From Blastococcus litoris (GTDB taxonomy: Bacteria > Actinomycetota > Actinomycetes > Mycobacteriales > Geodermatophilaceae): DNA of 64,000 bases. The DNA lies in NCBI RefSeq assembly GCF_003075095.1, contig NZ_QCZF01000001.1, forward strand, positions 744,001 to 808,000. The letters run 5' to 3'. The translations under genes and the position numbers were made by a program. Below the pieces are notes generated by a model that was not told where the DNA came from, did not search any database, and saw nothing but the letters and a program-made list of their open reading frames with translations. This document shows, piece after piece, positions 34,160 through 41,212 of this stretch (its first letter is position 1; each line of letters opens with the position of its first letter).

Positions 34160-34567
34160 TCAGGAGAAGCCGGTGCTGGTCAGCGTGGCGAACGCGACGA
34201 TCCAGAGCACGATGAAGAACACGATGATCGCCGTCACGATGCCGCCGACGATGATCCCGGCGAGCGCCAGGCCGTCGCCGTCCTCACCGGTCTGACGGAT
34301 CTGCTTGCGCGCGACGATGCCCAGGATCAGCCCGGCCGGGGCGAACACGAACGCCATCACCAGGGCGAGGATCGCCATGGTGTTGGTCGGCCGGCCGTAG
34401 ACCGGGGGATAGCCGTACCCCTGCGGCGGGTAGCCGGGCGGCGGGTAGCCCGGCTGGCCGTACGGCTGCCCGTAGCCCGGTGGCGGCTGGCCGTAGCCCG
34501 GCGGCGGGCCGGCCGGAGGGGGCGGCGGCGGATCACCTCGGTAGAGGTTCTCGTCGTCGGTGCTCAT
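34160..34567 (-). CDS. DUF4190-type membrane protein with Pro/Gly/Tyr-rich N-terminus
   Basis: A 135-residue protein: a disordered N-terminal 60 residues with repeated PPPGYGQ/PPGYPP units, then two membrane helices (TMAILALVMAFVFAPAGLIL and IIVGGIVTAIIVFFIVLWIV) as in DUF4190. Such proteins are common in actinobacteria and lack a defined role. ATG 34567 is preceded on the minus strand by GGAGGACGC. It is divergent from the acyl-CoA dehydrogenase gene. Confidence 0.85.
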   Translation of the reverse strand: MSTDDENLYRGDPPPPPPAGPPPGYGQPPPGYGQPYGQPGYPPPGYPPQGYGYPPVYGRPTNTMAILALVMAFVFAPAGLILGIVARKQIRQTGEDGDGLALAGIIVGGIVTAIIVFFIVLWIVAFATLTSTGFS

Positions 34568-34664
34568 GCGTCCTCCTGGCGGGCGAAGCCGGTCGGGGTA
34601 CTCCACCACGCGGACGGGCGATGCGTGATCAGGCACACGGCGGGAGGCGGCCGCACGTGGCTCA

Positions 34665-34679
34665 TACTCACCGGTAACT
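34665..34679 (+). promoter_or_regulatory. Motif TACTCACCGGTAACT upstream of the acyl-CoA dehydrogenase gene
   Basis: Second copy of the motif seen at 33117-33131. ACTCACC/GGTAACT is an imperfect palindrome around CCGG, as bound by many TetR-type regulators of fatty-acid genes. It ends 28 bases before GTG 34708. No regulator is identified in the window. Confidence 0.5.
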
Positions 34680-34707
34680 CGGACACCGCAGTCCCGAAGG
34701 AGCGCAC

Positions 34708-35904
34708 GTGACCCGCTTGGCGCAGACCGCCGATCTGACCGACATCCAGCGCGAGATCCTGTCGACGGTCAGGAGCTTCGTCGACAAGGAGATCATCCCC
34801 CACGCGCAGGAGCTCGAGCACGGCGACGTCTACCCGCAGGAGATCGTCGACGGGCTCAAGGAGCTGGGGATCTTCGGGCTGATGATCCCCGAGGAGTACG
34901 GCGGCCTCGGTGAGTCGCTGCTGACCTACGCGCTGGTCGTGGAGGAGATCGCCCGCGGCTGGATGAGCGTCTCCGGCGTCATCAACACCCACTTCATCGT
35001 GGCCTACATGATCAAGCAGCACGGCACGCAGGAGCAGAAGGAGCACTACCTCCCGCGCATGGCCACCGGCGAGGTGCGCGGCGCCTTCTCGATGTCCGAG
35101 CCGGGGCTGGGCTCCGACGTCGCCGGCATCCGCACGAAGGCCACGAAGCAGGCCGACGGCGGCTACGTCATCGACGGCCAGAAGATGTGGCTGACCAACG
35201 GTGGCAGCTCCACCCTGGTCGCCGCGCTCGTGCGCACCGAGCTGGGTGCCGAGAAGGCCCACCAGAACCTGACGACGTTCCTCGTCGAGAAGCCGGCCGG
35301 CTTCGGCGAGGTGAAGCCCGGGCTCACCATCCCCGGGAAGATCGACAAGATGGGCTACAAGGGCGTCGACACCACCGAGCTGGTGTTCGACGGCTACCGG
35401 GCCGAGGCCGGCGACATCCTCGGCGGCGAGCCCGGTAAGGGCTTCTCGCAGATGATGGACGGCGTCGAGGTGGGCCGGGTCAACGTGGCCGCCCGCGCCT
35501 GCGGCATCTCGATCCGGGCGTTCGAGCTGGCCGTGGCCTACGCCCAGCAGCGGGAGACCTTCGGCAAGCCGATCGCCCAGCACCAGGCGATCGCCTTCCA
35601 GCTGGCCGAGATGGCCACCAAGGTCGAGGCCGCGCACCTGATGATGGTCAACGCCGCGCGCCTCAAGGACCGCGGCGAGCGCAACGACGTCGAGGCCGGG
35701 ATGGCCAAGCTGATCGCCAGCGAGTACTGCGCCGAGGTGACCACGCAGTCCTTCCGCATCCACGGCGGCTACGGCTACTCGAAGGAGTACGAGATCGAGC
35801 GGCTCATGCGCGAGGCGCCGTTCCTGCTCATCGGCGAGGGCACCAGCGAGATCCAGAAGACGATCATCAGCCGCGGCCTGCTCAAGGAGTACAAGCTCCG
35901 CTGA
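34708..35904 (+). CDS. Acyl-CoA dehydrogenase
   Basis: FAD-dependent acyl-CoA dehydrogenase of 398 residues, normal family length. FAD-contact motif FSMSEPGLGSDVAGI, substrate loop WLTNGGSSTLV, ARACGISIRAFELAVAYAQQR and the C-terminal FRIHGGYGYSKEYEIERLMRE and GEGTSEIQ are present; the Glu of the GEGTSE segment occupies the usual catalytic-base position. GTG 34708 follows GAAGGAGCGCAC. Chain length is unknown. Its shared motif with the Mcl-like gene suggests one regulon for acyl-CoA turnover. Confidence 0.93.
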   Translation: MTRLAQTADLTDIQREILSTVRSFVDKEIIPHAQELEHGDVYPQEIVDGLKELGIFGLMIPEEYGGLGESLLTYALVVEEIARGWMSVSGVINTHFIVAYMIKQHGTQEQKEHYLPRMATGEVRGAFSMSEPGLGSDVAGIRTKATKQADGGYVIDGQKMWLTNGGSSTLVAALVRTELGAEKAHQNLTTFLVEKPAGFGEVKPGLTIPGKIDKMGYKGVDTTELVFDGYRAEAGDILGGEPGKGFSQMMDGVEVGRVNVAARACGISIRAFELAVAYAQQRETFGKPIAQHQAIAFQLAEMATKVEAAHLMMVNAARLKDRGERNDVEAGMAKLIASEYCAEVTTQSFRIHGGYGYSKEYEIERLMREAPFLLIGEGTSEIQKTIISRGLLKEYKLR

Positions 35905-35913
35905 GCCCCGGGA

Positions 35914-35971
35914 CGAGATCTGCACACTCGCCCCCATCAGGCCGCTGATGGGGGCGAGTGTGCAGATCTCG
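35914..35971. repeat. 27-bp perfect inverted repeat with 4-base loop
   Basis: Bases 35914-35940 are the exact reverse complement of 35945-35971, separated by GCCG. The arms contain AGATCTGCACACTCGCCCCC. The element lies 9 bases after the acyl-CoA dehydrogenase stop and 8 bases before the convergent permease stop. It can serve as a bidirectional terminator; the length and perfection also fit a dispersed repeat or a REP-like element. Confidence 0.8.
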
Positions 35972-35979
35972 GCAGGCGG

Positions 35980-36771
35980 TCAGCGGGCCGGGCGCCGCTC
36001 GTAGTTGCGGCGGGCCCACAGGTAGCCGACCAGCGCGATGCCGGCGCACCACGCCGTCGCCACCAGACCGCTGGAGCCGATCGCCGTCCCGGTGAGCAGC
36101 CCGCGCACCGTCTCGATCATCGGCGTGAACGGCTGGTTCTCCGCGAACCAGCGCAGCCCGGCCGGCATCGACTCCACCGGGACGAACCCGCTGCCGAAGA
36201 ACGGCAGGAGCATGAGTGGCATCGGCACGTTGCTGGCCGCCTCGACCGTCTTGGTCGACAGCCCCATCGCCACCGACAGCCACGACAGCGCGAAGCTGAT
36301 CATCACGAGCACGCCCACCGCGGCCAGCCACTCGACCGGTGTGGCGTCCGGCCGGAACCCGACGAGCAGGGCGACGGCGACCACCAGCGCCAGGCCGACC
36401 ATCGTCTGGATGACCGCCCCGACGACGTGCCCGGTGAGCACCGCCGCGCGGGCGATCGACATGGTGCGGAACCGCGCGATGATGCCCTCGGTCATGTCCA
36501 TGGCGATGCCGATCGCCGTGCCCTGCGCGCCACCGGTGATGGCGAGCACGAGGATGCCCGGGACGACGTACGCCACGTACTCCTCGCGGCCGCCGGACGG
36601 CAGGCCCAGCCCGGCGCCGAGGGTCCCGCCGAAGACGAACACGAACAGCAGCAGGAAGACGATCGGCATCGCGGCGACGATGACCGTGAGGCCGGGGTAG
36701 CGCAGGGCGCGCACCAGGTTGCGCCGCAGCATCGTCGCGGAGTCGTTGACGGTCAGGGCGAGAGCGGTCAC
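35980..36771 (-). CDS. DrrB-type ABC exporter permease
   Basis: ABC-2 permease of 263 residues with about six helices and the ABC-2 hallmark near MTEGIIARFRTMSIARAAVL and MPAGLRWFAENQPFTPMIE. It is coupled to the ATPase gene by a 4-bp overlap. It is distantly similar in layout to the pair at 63-1834. Substrate unknown. Confidence 0.92.
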   Translation of the reverse strand: MTALALTVNDSATMLRRNLVRALRYPGLTVIVAAMPIVFLLLFVFVFGGTLGAGLGLPSGGREEYVAYVVPGILVLAITGGAQGTAIGIAMDMTEGIIARFRTMSIARAAVLTGHVVGAVIQTMVGLALVVAVALLVGFRPDATPVEWLAAVGVLVMISFALSWLSVAMGLSTKTVEAASNVPMPLMLLPFFGSGFVPVESMPAGLRWFAENQPFTPMIETVRGLLTGTAIGSSGLVATAWCAGIALVGYLWARRNYERRPAR

Positions 36772-37709
36772 GAGAGCACCTCGTCAGCGGTGGGCCGGCC
36801 GGTGAGGGCCAGGAAGACGTCGTCCAGGTCGGGGGTGTGCACGGTCAGCCCGGCGACGTCGACACCGGCGTCGTCGAGCCGGGTGAGCAGCGACTTCAGG
36901 GCGGCGACGCTGCCGTCGCCGGGGACCTCGAGGGCGAGGACCCCCTCGTCGGCCGGCCGGACACCGAGCACGTGCGCGGCGCGTTCCAGGGGCTCGGGGC
37001 CGGCGAAGTCCAGCCGGACGTGACCGCCCGGGACCAGCCGCTTGAGCTCCTCGGCGGTGCCCTCGGCGACCAGTCGCCCGCCGTCCAGGACGCCGATCCG
37101 GTCGGCCAGCTGGTCGGCCTCCTCCAGGTACTGCGTCGTGAGGAGGATGGTGACGCCGTCGGCCACGAGCCCGCGGACGACGTCCCACATGGCGCGGCGG
37201 CTGCGCGGGTCCAGGCCCGTGGTCGGCTCGTCGAGGAACACCACCCGGGGATCGGCCATGAGGCCCATCGCCAGGTCGAGCCGCCGGCGCATGCCGCCGG
37301 AGTACGTGGCCGGCACGGTGCCGGCGGCGTCGACCAGGTCGAACCGCTCCAGCAGCTCGGCCGCGCGGCGGCGCCCCTCCTGCCGGCCGAGGTGGTTCAG
37401 GTCGGCCATGAGCCGCAGGTTCTCCGCCCCGGTGAGCAGGTTGTCGACGGCGGAGAACTGGCCGGTGAGCGCGATGGCGGCGCGCACGGCGGCCGGCTCC
37501 CGGTGCAGGTCGTGCCCCGCGACGCTCACCTCGCCGCCGTCGGCGGGGGTGAGCGTGGACAGGATGTCGACGGTGGTGGTCTTGCCGGCCCCGTTGGGGC
37601 CGAGCAGGGCGAAGATCGTCCCCTCGGGCACGGTCAGGTCGAGGCCGTCGAGGACGACCTTCGGCCCGAAGGACTTCCGCAGCCCGCGGACGGTGATGGC
37701 GCCGGTCAT
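36768..37709 (-). CDS. DrrA-type ABC exporter ATP-binding protein
   Basis: A 313-residue ATPase with Walker A GPNGAGKTT, TYSGGMRRRLDLAMGLM, Walker B VVFLDEPTTGLD, TTQYLEEADQLADRI and the C-terminal DrrA extension ending in LDDVFLALTGRPT. It lies 11 bases after the DUF4097 gene, in an operon of RHH regulator, DUF4097, ATPase and permease. Confidence 0.93.
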   Translation of the reverse strand: MTGAITVRGLRKSFGPKVVLDGLDLTVPEGTIFALLGPNGAGKTTTVDILSTLTPADGGEVSVAGHDLHREPAAVRAAIALTGQFSAVDNLLTGAENLRLMADLNHLGRQEGRRRAAELLERFDLVDAAGTVPATYSGGMRRRLDLAMGLMADPRVVFLDEPTTGLDPRSRRAMWDVVRGLVADGVTILLTTQYLEEADQLADRIGVLDGGRLVAEGTAEELKRLVPGGHVRLDFAGPEPLERAAHVLGVRPADEGVLALEVPGDGSVAALKSLLTRLDDAGVDVAGLTVHTPDLDDVFLALTGRPTADEVLS

Positions 37710-37720
37710 GTGGCTTCCTC

Positions 37721-38512
37721 TCAGGCTCGGCGGACGGTGATGTCGCCGTAGGACGTGCGGGCGTGGATCTCGACGGTCTCGACGGCGCCGTCGGGGCCCT
37801 GGGCCTCGGTCAGCAGGTTGCGAAGCCGGCCGCCGCCCGAGTTGATGTCGAGCCAGGCCGCCGTCCCCTCCCGGACGCCGGCCTCGATGTCGCCGTAGGC
37901 GGTCTCGAGGACGAGGGACCCGCGGACCGCCTCGCCGACGCGCACCTCGCCGTACTTGGTGCTGCCGTGCGCCGAGCCGAGGGCCCGGTCGACCCTGATG
38001 TCGCCGTAGCCGGTCTCCAGCCGGGCCGGACCGCCGGTCTCGCCCACGCGGACGTCGCCGTAGGCGGTGTGCACCTCGGCCTCGCCGTCGACGGCGGACG
38101 CGGTGATGTCGCCGCTGGAGGTGCGGGCCCGCAGGCTGCCCGCCTGGTCCAGCCGGAGGTCGCCGTACTTGCTCTCCAGGTGGACGGCGCCGAGGCGGCC
38201 GGCGCAGGTGATCTCGCCGGCGGTGACGCGGACGTCGAGCGCTGAGCCCGAGGGGAGCGCGACGTCGACCTCGACCTCCGGGCCGGAGCCGAAGAACAGC
38301 AGCCGCGGGCGGCCGCCGGCACGGACGACGAGCTCGCCGGCGGTGAAGGCCACCAGGGTCTGCTCGGCGGCGGTCACGTCGGCCGAGCTGCGCGGGTTGC
38401 GCGGGGAGACGGTGACCACGGTGTCGGTCCGGTCGGTGGCGCGGACGCGGACGGTTCCGGCGACCACCTCGATGCGGGCCGAGACGGGCCCGGGTGTGTC
38501 GAACGTGGGCAT
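37721..38512 (-). CDS. DUF4097 beta-repeat protein
   Basis: A 263-residue protein of repeated short beta units, each carrying YGDI/YGDV/YGEV patterns (AYGDVRVGETGG, GYGDIRVDRALG, KYGEVRVGEAVR, AYGDIEAGVREG, SYGDITVRRA) at about 20-25 residue spacing, typical of DUF4097/DUF2807 beta-helices. No signal peptide is visible, so it is probably cytoplasmic. Such genes often accompany ABC exporters and small DNA-binding proteins; function not established. Confidence 0.87.
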   Translation of the reverse strand: MPTFDTPGPVSARIEVVAGTVRVRATDRTDTVVTVSPRNPRSSADVTAAEQTLVAFTAGELVVRAGGRPRLLFFGSGPEVEVDVALPSGSALDVRVTAGEITCAGRLGAVHLESKYGDLRLDQAGSLRARTSSGDITASAVDGEAEVHTAYGDVRVGETGGPARLETGYGDIRVDRALGSAHGSTKYGEVRVGEAVRGSLVLETAYGDIEAGVREGTAAWLDINSGGGRLRNLLTEAQGPDGAVETVEIHARTSYGDITVRRA

Positions 38513-38602
38513 GGCTGCGCCCTCCTCAGGGCAGGGGTGGGTGGCCCCGGGCCGGTCGGCCGGGGTCGGGAGGTGCGGGGGGGTGCTGGGCCGGGCGCGG
38601 TG

Positions 38603-39112
38603 CTAGCGCGCCCAGCCGGTGTACTGGGAGCCGCCGGACCACCGGGTGCGGCGGGAGTCGGACGACGGACGCGGAGCGGGCTCGAGGGCGCCGGACACGG
38701 CGCGGACCAGCCAGGTGTTGACCGAGACGCCGCCGCGGGCGGCTGCCTCGTCGACCCGCGTCTTGAGCTGCTCGGGAAGCCGCAGCGTGATGCGGACGGT
38801 CTCGCCCTCGTCGACGTCCGGAGCCGGTTCGGCGGCGGCCGCCGCCGGTGGCTCGGGCGCCTCGGGGGCGGGGGGCGGGGTGACGGCGAAGCCGATGTCG
38901 CTGCCCCGGAGCCGGACGTCGACGGCGCCGGGAGCGAGCTGGCCGGTGAGCTCCTCGGCCGCCTGGGACAGCGCGCTCAGCAGCGCCAGGCGGACCGAGG
39001 ACTCCAGCGGGGCGGTGAGCCGCTCCGCCAGGGCGCGGGCCTCGTCGCCGCCGGCATCGGCCGCGGTGAGCAGGTCGCGGCGGAGCTGGTCAACGAAGGG
39101 GGTGAGGTCCAT
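38603..39112 (-). CDS. Ribbon-helix-helix regulator (HicB/Arc-like)
   Basis: A 169-residue protein. The first 90 residues are helical, an Ala/Pro linker follows, and residues about 112-150 form a ribbon-helix-helix fold (ETVRITLRLPEQLKTRVDEA, GGVSVNTWLVRAVSGAL). ATG 39112 begins MDLTPFVDQLRRDLL; the frame is open 30 bases further up. It heads the exporter operon and overlaps the double TGACGTCA region, which makes it the likely autoregulator. Confidence 0.82.
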   Translation of the reverse strand: MDLTPFVDQLRRDLLTAADAGGDEARALAERLTAPLESSVRLALLSALSQAAEELTGQLAPGAVDVRLRGSDIGFAVTPPPAPEAPEPPAAAAAEPAPDVDEGETVRITLRLPEQLKTRVDEAAARGGVSVNTWLVRAVSGALEPAPRPSSDSRRTRWSGGSQYTGWAR

Positions 39113-39164
39113 GACGTCACTGTGACACCATAATGACGTCACTGCAAGTGTCTTGATGGTGTCA
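39111..39164. promoter_or_regulatory. Compound operator with two TGACGTCA palindromes
   Basis: ATGACGTCACTG occurs at 39111-39122 and 39133-39144, exactly 22 bp apart, each holding the palindrome TGACGTCA. GTGACACCAT (39122-39131) is also the exact inverse of ATGGTGTCAC (39155-39164). The region lies between the divergent RHH regulator and oxidoreductase genes. Two sites on the same helix face suit cooperative binding by an RHH dimer pair. Confidence 0.65.
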
Positions 39165-39178
39165 CTACGCCGTTCGTG

Positions 39179-39184
39179 TACTCA
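39179..39184 (+). promoter_or_regulatory. -10 element TACTCA of the oxidoreductase gene
   Basis: TACTCA is followed by six bases and ATG 39191, a leaderless layout. The compound operator ends 14 bp upstream, so the RHH protein could also control this gene. Confidence 0.5.
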
Positions 39185-39190
39185 CGGGGC

Positions 39191-40126
39191 ATGCGTGCCG
39201 TGGGAGTGACCGAGTTCGGGGGCCCCGAGGCCCTGCGCATCGTGGACGTCGAACGCGAGCCCCTCGGACCGGGGCAGGTGCGGCTGCGCGTGCAGGCCGC
39301 CGCGGTGAGCCCGACCGACACCCACGCCCGCTCCGGGGCCTACGCCGATCGCGACCCGGTGAAGACGCCGCCGTGGGTCCCGGGGATGGACGTCGCGGGG
39401 GTGGTGACCGAGGTCGGCGAGGGCGTCGACCACCTCGCCGTCGGCGACCTCGCCATGGGGATCGTCGTGCCGTTCGGGCCGTACGGCGCCTACCGCGAGG
39501 ACAAGGTGCTCTCCGGCAACTCGGTGGTGCGCGCGCCGGCGGGCAGCTCCGCGGTGCAGGCCTCCACGCTGCCGATGAACGGCCTCACCGCCCGGATGGC
39601 GCTGGACCGGATGGCGCTCGCACCCGGCCAGGTGCTCGCCGTGACCGGCGCGGCGGGTGCCTTCGGGGGGTACGTCGTCCAGCTGGCCAAGGCCGACGGG
39701 CTGACCGTCGTCGCCGACGCGTCCGAGTCGGACGAGGAGCTGGTGCGCGGCCTCGGGGCCGACGTCGTCGTCCGCCGGGGGGACGACGTCGCCGCGCGGA
39801 TCCGGGAGCTCCACCCCGACGGCGTGGACGGGCTGGCCGACGGCGCGGTGCAGAGCGAGCTCGTGCTGCCCGCGGTCAAGGACGGCGGCGCCATGGCCAC
39901 CGTCCGCGGCTACCGCGGGAACGGGGAGCGCGGCCTGCGGGTCCTGCCCAACCAGGTCGCCCGCGCCGCCGAGGACCGCGACGGCCTGGACCGGCTGCGC
40001 GGGCAGGTGGAGGACGGCGTCCTGACCCTCCGGGTCGCGCGCACCTTCCCCGCCGAGGAGGCCGCCGACGCCCACCGGCTGCTGGAGCGCGGTGGGGTGC
40101 GCGGCCGCATCGTCCTCACGTTCTGA
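39191..40126 (+). CDS. NADP-dependent quinone-oxidoreductase-like MDR protein
   Basis: Zinc-free medium-chain reductase of 311 residues: MRAVGVTEFGGPEALRIVDV, AAAVSPTDTHARSG, PWVPGMDVAGVVTEVG, the nucleotide-binding loop TGAAGAFGGYVVQLAK and the end LLERGGVRGRIVLTF. The zinc-lobe cysteines are absent. Family members reduce quinones or enones. ATG 39191 is preferred to GTG 39176. Its end overlaps the convergent alkD-like gene by 11 bp. Confidence 0.88.
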   Translation: MRAVGVTEFGGPEALRIVDVEREPLGPGQVRLRVQAAAVSPTDTHARSGAYADRDPVKTPPWVPGMDVAGVVTEVGEGVDHLAVGDLAMGIVVPFGPYGAYREDKVLSGNSVVRAPAGSSAVQASTLPMNGLTARMALDRMALAPGQVLAVTGAAGAFGGYVVQLAKADGLTVVADASESDEELVRGLGADVVVRRGDDVAARIRELHPDGVDGLADGAVQSELVLPAVKDGGAMATVRGYRGNGERGLRVLPNQVARAAEDRDGLDRLRGQVEDGVLTLRVARTFPAEEAADAHRLLERGGVRGRIVLTF

Positions 40127-40802
40127 GGTGCTTGGTCGCCTCCCGGCGGGACAGCGGGCTGAGCGGGTGGTCGGCGACGAACGCGGCCACCCAGCCCGGC
40201 GCGACCTTCGCGTGCTCGCGCAGCGCCCAGCCGATGGCCTTGCGGAGGAAGAAGTCGGGGTCGTCGGCGTTGGCCAGCACCGCGTCGGTGAGCAGGTCGG
40301 TGTCCGTGCGCTCCTTGCGGCCGAGCTGCGCGATGACGGCGCTGCGCCGCAGCCAGCGGTCGGGGGAGCGCGCCCAGCCGCGGATCACCGGCCCCATCGC
40401 CACCGGGTCGGCGTCGAGGAGCTCGGCGACCCGTGCCTGCGTCCCGTCGACCAGGTCCCACCAGGCGCCGGTGGTGATCATCTCCTCGAGCAGCGGGAGC
40501 AGCCGGAGGTCCCCGCGCGCGATCCGCAGCCCCGACACGGCCTGGGCGGCGTAGCGCTCCTCCCGGTACGCCGCTTCTCGCCAGAGCCGGCCGGCCACCT
40601 CGACCACCTCCGCGACCGAGCCGGGCGGGTGGTCGCCAGCGGCGGCGCGGGTCACCCGGCGGACCTCCGGGAGGCGGACGCCGAGGCAGGGCTCCGTCGT
40701 CTTCAGGTAGGCCTGCATCCCCGCCGCCCGCGCGGGATCGGCGAGCTCGCGCAGCGCGGCGCGCACCTCGGTGACCAGCGCGGCGAGGTCGGAGTCGGGC
40801 AC
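40116..40802 (-). CDS. DNA alkylation repair protein (AlkD-like)
   Basis: HEAT-like-repeat DNA glycosylase family, 228 residues, normal for AlkD. Family segments are MQAYLKTTEPCLGVRLPEVR, REERYAAQAVSGLR, the catalytic-region TTGAWWDLVDGTQAR, DRWLRRSAVIAQLG and DFFLRKAIGWALREHAKVAP. AlkD enzymes excise bulky cationic lesions such as N7-alkylguanine. GTG 40802 lies 8 bases after a CAGACT hexamer. Confidence 0.9.
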   Translation of the reverse strand: MPDSDLAALVTEVRAALRELADPARAAGMQAYLKTTEPCLGVRLPEVRRVTRAAAGDHPPGSVAEVVEVAGRLWREAAYREERYAAQAVSGLRIARGDLRLLPLLEEMITTGAWWDLVDGTQARVAELLDADPVAMGPVIRGWARSPDRWLRRSAVIAQLGRKERTDTDLLTDAVLANADDPDFFLRKAIGWALREHAKVAPGWVAAFVADHPLSPLSRREATKHLRT

Positions 40803-40891
40803 GGCCGCGCAGTCTGCCGGATTCGACGCCGGTGCACGCTCCTGATTGGCTTGGCGCCCAGGCAGCGTCGCCCACCCCGGAGGCAGGACAC

Positions 40892-41212
40892 ATGGTGCAT
40901 CGGCTCGTCGTCAGCTACGGGCAGCCGGCGGACCCCGCCGCGTTCGACAGCTACTACCGGGAGACCCACACCCCGCTGGCGCTGCAGCAGCCGGGGCTGG
41001 TCCGGCTGACGTTCGGGCACGCCACCTCGCTCGACCCCTCCCAGCCGGCGCCCTACCTCGTGGCGGAGCTCGACTTCGACTCCGAGGAGGCGATGGGGGC
41101 GTCGCTCGCGTCGCCCGAGGGGCGGGCCGCGGGCAAGGACCTCGCCAACTTCGCGACCGGCGGGGTGACCTTCACGCACTTCGAGGTCCAGACGGCGAGC
41201 GCCGGCCGGTGA
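40892..41212 (+). CDS. EthD-family small protein
   Basis: A 106-residue ferredoxin-like alpha/beta-barrel protein: MVHRLVVSYGQPADPAAFDSYY, ETHTPLAL with the conserved His and LVAELDFDSEEAMGASLASPEGRAAGKDLANF, shown in two parts in the family as DFDSEEAM and SPEGRAAG. ATG 40892 follows GGAGG by 8 bases. EthD-like proteins accompany degradative enzymes and may bind or isomerise intermediates. It is coupled to the ThDP enzyme by GTGA, so the two probably serve one pathway. Confidence 0.82.
   Translation: MVHRLVVSYGQPADPAAFDSYYRETHTPLALQQPGLVRLTFGHATSLDPSQPAPYLVAELDFDSEEAMGASLASPEGRAAGKDLANFATGGVTFTHFEVQTASAGR

Noticed and set aside
38521-38602. GC-rich imperfect dyad between DUF4097 and RHH genes as a terminator
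   Set aside because: Pairing is interrupted and the region lies inside a likely operon; no function can be supported.
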